From: Acidobacteriota bacterium
GTDB lineage: Bacteria > Acidobacteriota > Blastocatellia > Pyrinomonadales > Pyrinomonadaceae
DNA: 64,000 nucleotides
Reading direction: 5' to 3'
Assembly (NCBI GenBank): GCA_019242475.1
Contig: JAFAVK010000119.1
Coordinates: 1-64,000 of the forward strand
Position numbers and translations under genes: made by a program. The notes under the pieces were generated by a model. It searched no databases. It had not been told where the DNA came from and saw only the letters and a list, made by a program, of their open reading frames with translations. Of the stretch, positions 1 to 8,622 are shown piece after piece. Each line of letters opens with the position of its first letter. Within the stretch, counting starts at the first letter, position 1.

Positions 1-1
1 G

Positions 2-346
2 AATCGCCCGAACGGCGCCGGCGGCGGCGGCCGGGGCGGCGGCGGGGGCGGCCGTGGGGGCGGAGGTCGCGGCCGCGGCGGCGGGCGCGGAGGCTTCGGC
101 GGCGGCGGGGGCGGCGGCGACAGCTTCGGCGGCGACAGCACGGAGCACCGCTACAACCTGACGATGTCGGTCAACGTGCAGAACCTCTTCAACCACCCGA
201 GCCTCGGCACGCCGGTGGGCAACCTCAGCTCGCCCTTCTTCGGCCAGTCGGTCGCGGGCGGCGGGCGCTTCGGCTTCGGCGGCGGAGGGGGAGGGCAGAA
301 CGCCGGCGCGCGCCGCGTAGACCTGCAACTCCGCTTCAGCTTCTAA
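2..346 (+). CDS. TonB-dependent receptor, C-terminal fragment (partial)
   Basis: The reading frame is open from the window edge to the TAA at 344-346, so only the last 114 residues are visible. The first third is a run of Gly and Arg, probably a surface loop. It is followed by a segment with the motif NVQNLFNHPSLGTP and the terminal LQLRFSF. A final strand ending in an aromatic residue is typical of outer-membrane beta-barrels, and an N-L-F-N-H-x-N/P motif near the end is common in the large carboxypeptidase-regulatory-like (Oar-type) TonB-dependent receptors of Acidobacteriota. The plug and most of the barrel lie outside the window, so the substrate cannot be inferred. Confidence 0.75.
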   Translation, partial: NRPNGAGGGGRGGGGGGRGGGGRGRGGGRGGFGGGGGGGDSFGGDSTEHRYNLTMSVNVQNLFNHPSLGTPVGNLSSPFFGQSVAGGGRFGFGGGGGGQNAGARRVDLQLRFSF

Positions 347-369
347 ACAGTACCGCTCGCGGTACTGTT
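346..369. terminator. Perfect 10-bp inverted repeat after the receptor gene
   Basis: A 10-base arm (346-355) and its exact complement (360-369) enclose a 4-base loop. The left arm starts on the last base of the receptor stop codon. The hairpin lies 3 bases before the first possible start of the cytochrome gene. There is no T-run on the plus strand, so it may be a weak terminator, an mRNA 3'-end stabiliser or a translational control element. Confidence 0.5.
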
Positions 370-372
370 AAA

Positions 373-735
373 ATGGCCGCGATGCGAGTAAACGAAAACT
401 TCTTCTGCCTTGTCATCGTCTGCCTCGCGCTCTCGGCTGCGGGCTGTGCGTCGAGCGCGCAGAAGCCGGCGCCCACGGGGGCCGTCCCCGTGCGCGTGCT
501 CTACGAGCGCAACTGCGCCGTCTGCCACGGGCCGCAGGGGCAGGGCACGCAGCTCGGCACGATGAAGATTCCGCCCCTCAGCTCGGGCGCCGCGCTGACC
601 GACCCCGACGAGAAGTTCCTTAAACAGATCAACGACGGCGGCAACGGCATGCCCCCCTTCAAGTACACCCTCGACGACAAGCAGATCAACGACCTCGTCC
701 GCTTCGTCCGCGAAGAGATACAGGGAAGGAAATAG
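373..735 (+). CDS. Lipoprotein class I c-type cytochrome
   Basis: The protein has 120 residues. An N-terminal hydrophobic segment ends in a lipobox-like SAAGC at about residues 21-25, so it is probably anchored on the periplasmic side of a membrane. The heme-binding motif CAVCH is at residues 48-52. A likely distal methionine ligand lies in GNGMPPF (Met93). This is the pattern of a small monoheme cytochrome c that shuttles electrons. The first ATG is 373, but ATG 382 gives a more conventional signal peptide and neither has a clear Shine-Dalgarno. The TAG stop is the first base triplet of the repeat element that follows. Confidence 0.8.
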   Translation: MAAMRVNENFFCLVIVCLALSAAGCASSAQKPAPTGAVPVRVLYERNCAVCHGPQGQGTQLGTMKIPPLSSGAALTDPDEKFLKQINDGGNGMPPFKYTLDDKQINDLVRFVREEIQGRK

Positions 736-793
736 ATGTTAGATGTTAGTTAAGGCGTGCCGGCTCTCACCAACATCTAGCATCTGATATCTA
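733..793. repeat. Heptad-armed inverted repeat, TAGATGT type
   Basis: The left arm contains TAGATGT, TAGATGT and TAGTTAA in 7-base register. Read on the other strand, the right arm gives TAGATAT, CAGATGC, TAGATGT and TGGTGAG, so the pairing is imperfect. The element spans exactly from the TAG stop of the cytochrome gene (733-735) to the TAG stop of the convergent lipoprotein gene (791-793). Both stop codons are part of the repeat units. Confidence 0.7.
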
Positions 794-1765
794 TCTTTTC
801 GGCAGCGCGACCTCGAAGAGGGGCGTGGGCGTCTGCTCGCTTGTCGCTAAAAGGGCGGCGCCGTCGAGGCGGTAGGCGACCGACTCGCCCTGTAGGCGCG
901 CGCCGAGCGAGACGGCGGCGGGCGTCTGCTTCCAAATTTCGTCGAACTCCTTCGAGCCTTCGGGCAGCGTCAGCTCATACCCTTGCGCGTAGTCGCAGAG
1001 CGCGACGCGGCGGCCGTCGGGCGAGATGTCGGCGCCGGTGATGAGCGTGCCGAAGAAGTCCGGGCCGTGCAACGTCGCCACCTTCGAAAGAGTGTTGACG
1101 ACCTTCGGGTCGAAAGGGGCGGCCAGCTTGTAGACACCCGCGGCGGCGTTCGCCTTCGTGATGACGTAGAGGTCGCCCGTCGAGGGGTGGACGGCGAGCG
1201 CCTCGGCGTTGTGCGCGCCGTCGGGGTACTTGAGGCGGATGGCCTCGGCCGGCTCCGTCTTGCGCGCCTCCCTGCCGCCGGACTGCTCGGCCGGAATCTC
1301 CGGCTCGGGGAAGCGGTAGACGACGACGGAGTCGCGCGCGCGCGCGTTGTCGCCGATGTCGCCCGCGTAGAGGTAGCTCTCCCCCCGGACGGGGCCGGGG
1401 CCGGCGGCGATGTCCTCCCAGTCGATGGCGTTCGCGCCCTCGACGCGCCAGGTGCCGCGCGAGCGGCCCGCGCGGTCGAAGGCGTAGACGAAGGGGCCGT
1501 CGCCCGAGTCGTTGTGCGTCCAGAAGAGGCCGGGGTTGCGGCGCGAGGCGACGAGCCCGCTGCTCTCGTCGATGCGCCGGTCTTCGAGCGTGGCGAGCTG
1601 CACGGGCTGGGCTGGGCCGAGGGGCAGCGGCGTGGAGACGTTGGCGTCCCCCTTGCGCGTCTCGGCCGCGATCTCGCGCAGGCGCGTCGCCTTCGACTTG
1701 TGGCAGGCCGGCCCGAGCGCGGCGAGCAGCAGCGCGAGCGCCGCGCAGGCGTTTATCTTCCTCAT
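791..1765 (-). CDS. Beta-propeller-like lipoprotein of unknown function
   Basis: The protein has 324 residues when started at the ATG ending at 1765. That start places a signal peptide with an AALGPAC lipobox at the N-terminus; a longer frame exists upstream but spoils the signal peptide. Repeating motifs such as DESSGLVASR, FWTHNDSGDG, AIDWEDIA, YAGDIGDNA and NAEALAVHP recur with the spacing of beta-propeller blades, and acidic Asp/Asn clusters suggest calcium or metal contacts. I recognise the family only as a conserved uncharacterised secreted propeller. The gene is divergent from the S9 peptidase gene (89 bases between starts) and convergent with the cytochrome gene. Confidence 0.6.
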   Translation of the reverse strand: MRKINACAALALLLAALGPACHKSKATRLREIAAETRKGDANVSTPLPLGPAQPVQLATLEDRRIDESSGLVASRRNPGLFWTHNDSGDGPFVYAFDRAGRSRGTWRVEGANAIDWEDIAAGPGPVRGESYLYAGDIGDNARARDSVVVYRFPEPEIPAEQSGGREARKTEPAEAIRLKYPDGAHNAEALAVHPSTGDLYVITKANAAAGVYKLAAPFDPKVVNTLSKVATLHGPDFFGTLITGADISPDGRRVALCDYAQGYELTLPEGSKEFDEIWKQTPAAVSLGARLQGESVAYRLDGAALLATSEQTPTPLFEVALPKR

Positions 1766-1854
1766 CAGTCCATTCCCCGTATGTTCCTTAAACCCGGCGG
1801 ATAGAGTATCATCAACGCACCGCAGAGATTCTTCCTTCTGAGTGAAAAAAAAAT

Positions 1855-4062
1855 ATGCGACCTGCAAACGTCGGACTACTCCTGTGCGCACTCCTGCTCC
1901 TCTGCCCGCACGCCGCGCGGGCGCAGCAGAAACTCCTGACCGTCGAAGACATCTTCGACCCCGCGAAGAAGGTCAGCTTCTCCGGCGCCCCGGCCAGGGA
2001 GCGCGTCTGGCTGGCCGACGGCGAGCACTACCTTGAGCGCGCGGGGCGCGGCGACTCGGCCGCCCTGATGAAGGTCAACGCGCGCACGGGCGAGGCCGCG
2101 CCCTTCTTCGACGCCGCGCGGATGGAGGCCGCCCTCGCCAAGGTGCAGGGCTTGAGCGCGGCGGAGGCGAAGACGCTCGCTCACCAGGACTCTTACAAGT
2201 TGAACCGCGCGGAGACGGCCGTCCTTTTGAACGCGGCGAACGACCTCGTCTACTACGAGCTGAACACCGGCGCGGCGACGCGCCTGACGACGAACGCCGA
2301 GGGGGAGGCCGAGGAGGACTTCAGCCCCGACGGGCGCTTCGTGAGTTTCGTCCGCGGGAACGACCTCTACGTCGTCGATGTCAGGACGCGCGCCGAGCGG
2401 CGCCTGACGAAGACGGGCGACGAGAAGACCCTCAACGGCATCCTCGACTGGGTCTACGAGGAGGAGCTGTACGGGCGCGGCAACAAGCGCGGCTACTGGT
2501 GGTCGCCCGACTCGACGCGCGTCGCCTTCCTCAGCATCGACGAACGGCCCGTCCACCCCTTCCCCGTCGTCGATCACATCCCGCGGCGGCAGGACTTGGA
2601 CGACACGCCCTACCCGCTCGCGGGCGACCCGAACCCGCTCGTCCGCCTCGGCGTCGCGGACGTTTCGGCGGGCGAGCCGCGCTGGGTCGAGACCGCCGGG
2701 TACGAGCCGACCGACTTCCTCGTCGTGCGCGTCGCGTGGTCGCCGGACTCGCGCCGCGTCGTCTGGCAGGGGCAGAACCGCGAGCAGACTTATCTGGATT
2801 TGAACGCGGCCGAACCCTCGACGGGGAAGACGACGCGCCTCTTCCGCGAGACGACGAAGGCGTGGGTCGAGGCGTTCGACGACAACCCGCGCTTCCTCAA
2901 GGACGGCTCCTTCATCTGGCGCAGCGAGCGCTCGGGCTGGTCGCACCTCTACAGCTACGCGGCCGACGGCAAGCTCGTCAGGCAGATTACGAGCGGGCCG
3001 TGGGAGGTGCGAGGGCTAGACGCCGTGGACGAGGGGCGCGGGCTCGTCTACTTCCACGGCACCGAGCACAGCCACGTCGCCGAGCACGTCTACCGCGTCG
3101 GCCTCGACGGCTCGGGGCTCAAGCGTTTGAGCGAGGCCGAAGGCAACCACGCCCCATCTTTCAACCCGACGGCCACGCTCTACGTGGACAAGTGGAGCGA
3201 CGTGAACACGCCGCCGCGGGTTTACCTCGACACCTCCGACGGCGCGCAGGTGCGCGTGCTCGAAGAGAACAGGGTGCCGGTTCTCTCGCAGTACAGTCTG
3301 GGCAAGGCCGAGCTGATGCGCGTGAAGGCGCGCGACGGGTTCGAGTTGGAGGCGTTGATGATCCGGCCGCCGGACTTCGACCCGTCGAAGAAGTACCCCG
3401 TCCTGGAGTTCACCTACTCGGGGCCGCACGCGCCGCAGGTGAAGAACGCGTGGGGCGGCTCGACCTACATGTGGCACCAACTGCTCGCGCAGAAGGGCTA
3501 CATCATCTGGTACCTCGACAACCGCACGGCGAGCGGCAAGGGGGCGGAGTCGGCCTGGGCCTCTTACAAGAACTTCGGGCCGCTTGAGCTGAGGGATTTG
3601 GAGGACGGGCTCGCCTACCTGAAGACGCTGCCGTACGTGGACGGCTCACGCCTCGGCATCTGGGGTTGGAGCTTCGGCGGGTACATGACGACCTACGCGC
3701 TGACGCACAGCAAGCAGTGGAAGATGGGCATCGCGGGCGGGACGGTGGCGGACTGGGCGAACTACGACTCCATCTACACGGAGCGCTACATGCTGACGCC
3801 CGAGCACAACCCCGAGGGCTACAGGGCCGGCTCGCCGCTCGCCGCGGCGGCGAACCTCTCGGGCAAGCTCCTCCTCCTCCACGGGGCGATTGACAACAAC
3901 GTGCACCTGGCGAACACCATCCAGCTCGCCTACGAGTTCCAGAAGGCCGGCCACCAGTTCGACCTGATGATCTACCCCAAGTCGCGCCACGGCGTCACAG
4001 ACCCCTATCTCGTCAGGCACATGCGCCAGAAGATGACCGACTTTATTTTGGCGAACCTGTAA
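1855..4062 (+). CDS. S9B prolyl oligopeptidase-family dipeptidyl-peptidase (DPP IV type)
   Basis: The 735-residue protein has a cleavable signal peptide ending in ARA-QQ. An N-terminal beta-propeller region (about 60-470) carries the motif DWVYEEELYGR, which in DPP IV enzymes contributes the glutamates that bind the substrate N-terminus. A C-terminal alpha/beta-hydrolase domain carries Ser606 in GWSFGGYM, Asp680 in HGAIDNNVH and His712 in SRHGV. The complete triad predicts a periplasmic or exported enzyme that removes X-Pro or X-Ala dipeptides from peptides. The next gene is a peptide transporter, convergent across a hairpin element, and an M24 aminopeptidase follows, consistent with peptide catabolism. 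No good Shine-Dalgarno is seen, only an A-run before the ATG. Confidence 0.92.
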   Translation: MRPANVGLLLCALLLLCPHAARAQQKLLTVEDIFDPAKKVSFSGAPARERVWLADGEHYLERAGRGDSAALMKVNARTGEAAPFFDAARMEAALAKVQGLSAAEAKTLAHQDSYKLNRAETAVLLNAANDLVYYELNTGAATRLTTNAEGEAEEDFSPDGRFVSFVRGNDLYVVDVRTRAERRLTKTGDEKTLNGILDWVYEEELYGRGNKRGYWWSPDSTRVAFLSIDERPVHPFPVVDHIPRRQDLDDTPYPLAGDPNPLVRLGVADVSAGEPRWVETAGYEPTDFLVVRVAWSPDSRRVVWQGQNREQTYLDLNAAEPSTGKTTRLFRETTKAWVEAFDDNPRFLKDGSFIWRSERSGWSHLYSYAADGKLVRQITSGPWEVRGLDAVDEGRGLVYFHGTEHSHVAEHVYRVGLDGSGLKRLSEAEGNHAPSFNPTATLYVDKWSDVNTPPRVYLDTSDGAQVRVLEENRVPVLSQYSLGKAELMRVKARDGFELEALMIRPPDFDPSKKYPVLEFTYSGPHAPQVKNAWGGSTYMWHQLLAQKGYIIWYLDNRTASGKGAESAWASYKNFGPLELRDLEDGLAYLKTLPYVDGSRLGIWGWSFGGYMTTYALTHSKQWKMGIAGGTVADWANYDSIYTERYMLTPEHNPEGYRAGSPLAAAANLSGKLLLLHGAIDNNVHLANTIQLAYEFQKAGHQFDLMIYPKSRHGVTDPYLVRHMRQKMTDFILANL

Positions 4063-4066
4063 AGGG

Positions 4067-4137
4067 CCGTGAACCGTAAACCGTGAACCGTGACAAGAAG
4101 GATTTGAGTCTTCTTGTCACGGTTCACGGTTTACGGC
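4067..4137. repeat. Heptad-armed inverted repeat, GTRAACC type
   Basis: The left arm reads GTGAACC, GTAAACC, GTGAACC, then GTGACAAGAAG. The right arm (4110-4137) is the exact complement but lacks one heptad, so 27 bases pair perfectly and one left-hand unit is unpaired. The loop is 9 bases. It sits between the convergent S9 peptidase and POT transporter genes, where it could act as a bidirectional terminator. The same family recurs at 9553-9632. Confidence 0.85.
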
Positions 4138-4148
4138 TCAAGGCTTTT

Positions 4149-5675
4149 TCAGCCGGCGCGCGGCGTCATGCGCCGGATGAGTGGCGTGAGCGCGAAGAGG
4201 ATCGCGGCGGCGACGAGCGTGACGAGCGCGAAGATGCCGAAGAGGCGGAAGAGCGCGCCCTCGCTCTCCTCGAAGAAGCCCGCGGCGATCCCCGCGATGT
4301 AGCCGCCGAACGAGATCGAGAGGAACCACACGCCCATCATCAGGCCCACCATCCGCGCCGGCGAGAGCTTCGTCACCGTGCTCAGCCCCACGGGGCTCAG
4401 GCACAGCTCGCCGAGCGTCTGCGTGAAGTAGCAGAGGACGAGCCACAGCGGGCTCACCTTCCCCCCGCCGGTGAGCGTCGAGGCGAAGGCGACGATGGCG
4501 AAGGCGAGCCCCGCGAAGAGGAGTCCGAGCGCGAACTTCATCGGGCTCGAAGGGTCGCGCCGCCCGAGCCGTATCCACACGCCGGCGAAGACCGGGGCCA
4601 GCAGCACGACGAAGATCGGCTGCACCGACTGGAACCAGCTCGAAGGGAACTCCCACCCGAAGATCTGGTTGCGCGTCAGCTTGTCCGCGAAGAGCGTCAG
4701 GCTCGACCCGGCCTGCTCGAACGTCATCCAGAAGATGACGGAGAAGACGAAGAGGATGAAGATGACGAGCACGCGCATCAGCTCGTCGCCCGCGAGCAGC
4801 CGCGCCGTCCCCGCCAGGTAACCTGCGAAGAGGCCGATGACCGTCGGGACGAGCGCCGAGAGGAGACCCGACTCGCCGTAGATGAAGCCGAGGGCCGCGC
4901 CGATGGCGCCGCCGACGACCGCCAGCGCGAGCGTCACCACGTCGAACCCTTCGGACTGGCTCTCGGCCGGCTTGGCGATTTTCTGAAGTTGCGCCGCGTC
5001 GGGCCGCCCCTTCTCCACGCCCTTGAGCCCGACGCCGCGCAGCCGGCTCCCGCCGAGGACGTACTGCACGAGCCCGAGCACCATGCCGATGCCCGCCGCG
5101 CCGAACCCGTAGTGCCAATCGACGCTCTGTCCGAGGTAGCCGCAGACGAGCGGGGCCGAGAGCGCGCCGATGTTGATGCCCATGTAGAAGATCGAGAAGC
5201 CCGCGTCGCGCCGCGCGTCGCCCTCCTCGTAGAGGTCGCCGACCATCGTGCTGACGTTCGGCTTCAAGAGCCCCGTCCCGGCCGCGATGAGGATGAGGCC
5301 GGCGTAGAAGCTCGCCAGCGAGTGGAAGACCATCGAGAAGTGGCCGCACGCGATGACGATGCCGCCCAGCAGCACGGCCCGGCGCGCGCCGAAGACCTTG
5401 TCGGCGAGCCACCCGCCGATGAGCGGCGTCCAGTAGACCGAAGAGACGTAGGTGCCGTAGATGAGGCCGGCGTACTTGCGGTCGAAGTTGAGCCCGCCGA
5501 CGGCGAGCGGGGCCGTCATGTAGAGGATGAGCAGCGAGCGCATCCCGTAGTAACTGAAGCGCTCCCACATCTCCGTGAAAAAGAGTGTGGTCAGGCCCCG
5601 CGGGTGCCCGCCGATGCCCGAAGTGTCCGGTGCCCGCTCGGGGCTCACGCCTGTGCTGTCCACTGCTAGGCTCAT
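4149..5675 (-). CDS. POT/PTR family proton-dependent oligopeptide transporter
   Basis: The 508-residue protein has about 14 hydrophobic segments, as in bacterial POT carriers. The hallmark ExxERFxYYG motif is present as TEMWERFSYYG near residues 34-44, supplying the proton-coupling Glu and Arg. The second POT signature lies around FYMGINIGA. It should import di- and tripeptides across the inner membrane. The start is supported by GGAGGAG 9 bases upstream of the ATG. It lies next to an S9 dipeptidyl-peptidase and an M24 Xaa-Pro-type peptidase, so uptake and hydrolysis of proline-rich dipeptides is a reasonable inference. Confidence 0.93.
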   Translation of the reverse strand: MSLAVDSTGVSPERAPDTSGIGGHPRGLTTLFFTEMWERFSYYGMRSLLILYMTAPLAVGGLNFDRKYAGLIYGTYVSSVYWTPLIGGWLADKVFGARRAVLLGGIVIACGHFSMVFHSLASFYAGLILIAAGTGLLKPNVSTMVGDLYEEGDARRDAGFSIFYMGINIGALSAPLVCGYLGQSVDWHYGFGAAGIGMVLGLVQYVLGGSRLRGVGLKGVEKGRPDAAQLQKIAKPAESQSEGFDVVTLALAVVGGAIGAALGFIYGESGLLSALVPTVIGLFAGYLAGTARLLAGDELMRVLVIFILFVFSVIFWMTFEQAGSSLTLFADKLTRNQIFGWEFPSSWFQSVQPIFVVLLAPVFAGVWIRLGRRDPSSPMKFALGLLFAGLAFAIVAFASTLTGGGKVSPLWLVLCYFTQTLGELCLSPVGLSTVTKLSPARMVGLMMGVWFLSISFGGYIAGIAAGFFEESEGALFRLFGIFALVTLVAAAILFALTPLIRRMTPRAG

Positions 5676-5740
5676 CTGTGCTTACTCCTCCGAGAATTTT
5701 GCAGAACTTCCAGGGGACGTGTGTCAGGCTTAACCCCAGT

Positions 5741-5768
5741 ATGATACATGGATGAGGGGCGAAGGCAA
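5741..5768 (-). promoter_or_regulatory. Possible sigma-70-type promoter of the POT gene
   Basis: On the minus strand, TTGCCT (5763-5768) and TATCAT (5741-5746) are separated by 16 bases, about 65 bases before the POT start codon. The -10 matches the consensus at five of six positions. This is pattern matching only. Confidence 0.35.
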
Positions 5769-5784
5769 GCGAGTTGCTAGAAAA

Positions 5785-5871
<87 letters not shown>

Positions 5872-5911
5872 CCCGCCGCCCAATAAAATCGGGAAGGGAA
5901 CTGACGAACGT

Positions 5912-7150
5912 ATGACGACGACCGAAGGCGGCACAGCGAACGTCGCGCGCGTGGCCGACATCCAGGCGGCGCTCCGCGGGGCGGGGCTCGACGGCTGGCT
6001 CTTCTACGACTTCCGCCAGAGCGACCCGCTCGCCTACCGCATCCTCAAGCTCGACCCGAACCAGTTCTCGACCCGCCGCTGGTTCTACTTCGTCCCGGCC
6101 GAGGGCGAGCCCACGCGCATCAACCACGCCATCGAGCAGGGCAAGCTCGACCTTTTGCCCGGCCGCCGCCTCGTCTACAGCGGTTGGACGGTGCTGCACG
6201 GGCACCTGCGCGACACGCTCTCGGCGGCCGGCGGGAACGGGCACGCGCCCCGCATCGCCATGCAGTACTCGCCCGAGAACTCCATCCCCTACATCTCGCG
6301 CGTGGACGCGGGCACGATTGAACTCGTCCGCTCGCTCGGCGCCGAGCCCGTGACGAGCGCCGACCTCGTCCAGCTCTTCGAGGCCGTCTGGACACAGGAG
6401 CAGTACGACTCGCACGTCACGGCCGCCGACAACATCCACAACATCATCCAGGAGGCGTTCGCCGAGGTCGGGCGGAAGATAAAGGCGGACGAGCCCGTCA
6501 CCGAGTACGACATCCAGCAGTTCATGGTGCGCCGCTTCGAGGAGCTGAACATGACCTGCAACGACGACCACCCCATCGTCTCGGTCAACGCCAACGCCGC
6601 CAGCCCGCACTACCAGCCGAACGCGGAGAAGTTCTCGCCCATCAGGCGCGGCGACTTCCTACTGCTCGACGTGTGGGCGAAGCTGAAGGAGCCCGGCGCC
6701 GTCTACGCCGACCAGACGTGGACGGGCTTCGTCGGGGACGACCCGTCGGAAGAGCACCTCAAGGTCTTCACCATCGTCCGCGACGCGCGCGACGCCGCCA
6801 TCGAGTTCGTCCGCGAGGCGTTCGCGGCCGGCCGCGAGATCAAGGGCGCCGAGGTGGACGACGTGTCGCGCGGCGTCATCGAGCGCGCCGGCTACGGCGA
6901 ATACTTCACGCACCGCACCGGCCACTCCATCGGCGAGGAGGTGCACGGCAACGGCGCGCACATCGACAACCTCGAGACGAAAGACTCGCGCAAGATCATC
7001 CCGCGCACCTGCTTCTCCATCGAGCCGGGCATCTACCTGCCCGGCAACTTCGGCGTCCGCTCCGAAATAGACCTCTACGTCGGCGACGACGGCATCGAGG
7101 TGACCGGGCGGCCCATCCAGACCGAACTCGTCCGCATCCTGAGGGACTAG
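5912..7150 (+). CDS. M24 family metallopeptidase (Xaa-Pro peptidase type)
   Basis: The protein has 412 residues: an N-terminal creatinase/prolidase-type domain (about 10-165) and a C-terminal pita-bread M24 domain. All five dinuclear metal ligands are visible: Asp253 (LLDVWAK), Asp267 (YADQTW), His338 (RTGHSIG), Glu371 (SIEPGIY) and Glu385 (RSEIDL). There is no signal peptide, so it acts in the cytoplasm, probably on X-Pro peptides delivered by the neighbouring peptide transporter. It is followed after a single base by the RNB nuclease gene, so the two are almost certainly co-transcribed and translationally coupled. Confidence 0.92.
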   Translation: MTTTEGGTANVARVADIQAALRGAGLDGWLFYDFRQSDPLAYRILKLDPNQFSTRRWFYFVPAEGEPTRINHAIEQGKLDLLPGRRLVYSGWTVLHGHLRDTLSAAGGNGHAPRIAMQYSPENSIPYISRVDAGTIELVRSLGAEPVTSADLVQLFEAVWTQEQYDSHVTAADNIHNIIQEAFAEVGRKIKADEPVTEYDIQQFMVRRFEELNMTCNDDHPIVSVNANAASPHYQPNAEKFSPIRRGDFLLLDVWAKLKEPGAVYADQTWTGFVGDDPSEEHLKVFTIVRDARDAAIEFVREAFAAGREIKGAEVDDVSRGVIERAGYGEYFTHRTGHSIGEEVHGNGAHIDNLETKDSRKIIPRTCFSIEPGIYLPGNFGVRSEIDLYVGDDGIEVTGRPIQTELVRILRD

Positions 7151-7151
7151 G

Positions 7152-8621
7152 ATGGGCAAGCAACAACACACGCCAGATTTGCACCGCATTGCGCGCGAGG
7201 CCGTCCGCGACGCCGGCTTCGACCCCGACTTCCCCGCCGATGTCGCGCAAGAGCTTGAGGGCTTGAAGGAGTTGGAGGCGGGCGCGGGCCAGGACGCGGG
7301 CGTCAAAGACCTGCGCGCGCTACTCTGGTCTTCCATCGACAACAAGGAGTCGCGCGATCTCGACCAGGTCGAGTACGTCGAGCGCCAGGGCGAAGGCTAC
7401 CGCGTGCTCGTCGGCATCGCGGACGTGGACGCGTACGTCCCGAAGGGTTCGGCCATCGACCGCCACGCCGCGGCCAACACCGTCTCGGTCTACACGCCCG
7501 CGGAAGTCTTCCCGATGCTGCCGCTGCGACTTTCGACCGACCTCACCTCGCTCCTCGAAGGCGCAGACCGCCTCGCCGTCGTCATGGAACTCTCCGTGTC
7601 GAAGGGCGGCGAGGTGAGTGGCGAGCAGGTCTACCGCGGCCTCGTGCAGAACCGCGCGAAGATGGACTACGAGTCGGCGGGCGCCTGGCTCGAAGGCCGC
7701 GGCCCGGCGCCCGAGCCCTTCAAGAACATCGAAGGGCTCGAAGCGCAGGTCAGGCTTCAGGACGAGGTGGCCGTCGCGCTGCACGAGCTGCGCCGGCAGA
7801 GCGGCGCGCTTGAGCTTGAGCGCGCGGAGCTGGTGCCCGTCCTCGACGAGCAGGGGCGCGTCGTGCGCCTTGAGGAGCGCCGGAACAACCGCGCGCAGAC
7901 GATCATCGAGAGCCTGATGATCGCCGCCAACACCTCGATGGCCGAGCTGCTCGAAGCGAAGGGCGTGCCCTCGCTCCGCCGCGTCGTGCGCGCGCCCGAG
8001 CGCTGGCCGCTCATCGTCAAGCTGGCCGAATCGTTAGGCGAGCACCTCCCCGACGAGCCAGACCCCCGCGCGCTCTCCGACTTCATGTCGAAACGTCGCG
8101 CGGCAGACCCCGCCGGGTACGCGGAACTCTCGCTCGCCGTCCTGAAGATGATGGGGCCGGGCGACTATCTGGTGGAGGCGCCCGGGATTGAACAGGAGGG
8201 GCACTTCGGGCTGGCCGTCCACGACTACACGCACTCGACCGCGCCCAACCGTCGCTTCCCAGACCTCGTCACGCAGCGCTGCCTCAAGTCGGCCGCGGCG
8301 GCCGCGCCCGCGCCCTACACGCGCGAGGAGCTTGAAGCAATCGCCGCCCGCTGCAACCTGATGGAGTCGGCCGCGCGCAAGGTCGAGCGGCGCATGCGCA
8401 AGGTCGCGGCCGCCGCGATGCTCTCGACGCACGTCGGCGAGACGTTCGACGCCGTCGTCACCGGCGTCAAGCCCGTGGGAACTTTCGTGCGCCTCCTGAG
8501 CCCGCCCGCCGACGGCATGGTGGTCAAAGGCGGACGCGGCCTCGACGTGGGCGACCGCGTCCGCGTCCGGCTCCTTTCGACCGACCCCGACCGCGGCTTC
8601 ATAGACTTCGCCCGGGTCTGA
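7152..8621 (+). CDS. RNB-domain (RNase II/R family) exoribonuclease, compact form
   Basis: The 489-residue protein lacks the cold-shock domains of full RNase R. It begins close to an RNB domain whose metal site reads SIDNKESRDLDQVE; the acidic positions are kept except that the last Asp of the usual DxxxxxDxDD is Gln. Further RNB hallmarks are the IADVDAYV segment and the HDYTHSTAPNRRFPDL motif near residues 355-375. The C-terminus (about 420-489) resembles a small S1-like beta-barrel. It should degrade RNA 3' to 5' in the cytoplasm. The ATG follows the M24 stop codon by one base. Confidence 0.88.
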   Translation: MGKQQHTPDLHRIAREAVRDAGFDPDFPADVAQELEGLKELEAGAGQDAGVKDLRALLWSSIDNKESRDLDQVEYVERQGEGYRVLVGIADVDAYVPKGSAIDRHAAANTVSVYTPAEVFPMLPLRLSTDLTSLLEGADRLAVVMELSVSKGGEVSGEQVYRGLVQNRAKMDYESAGAWLEGRGPAPEPFKNIEGLEAQVRLQDEVAVALHELRRQSGALELERAELVPVLDEQGRVVRLEERRNNRAQTIIESLMIAANTSMAELLEAKGVPSLRRVVRAPERWPLIVKLAESLGEHLPDEPDPRALSDFMSKRRAADPAGYAELSLAVLKMMGPGDYLVEAPGIEQEGHFGLAVHDYTHSTAPNRRFPDLVTQRCLKSAAAAAPAPYTREELEAIAARCNLMESAARKVERRMRKVAAAAMLSTHVGETFDAVVTGVKPVGTFVRLLSPPADGMVVKGGRGLDVGDRVRVRLLSTDPDRGFIDFARV

Positions 8622-8622
8622 A

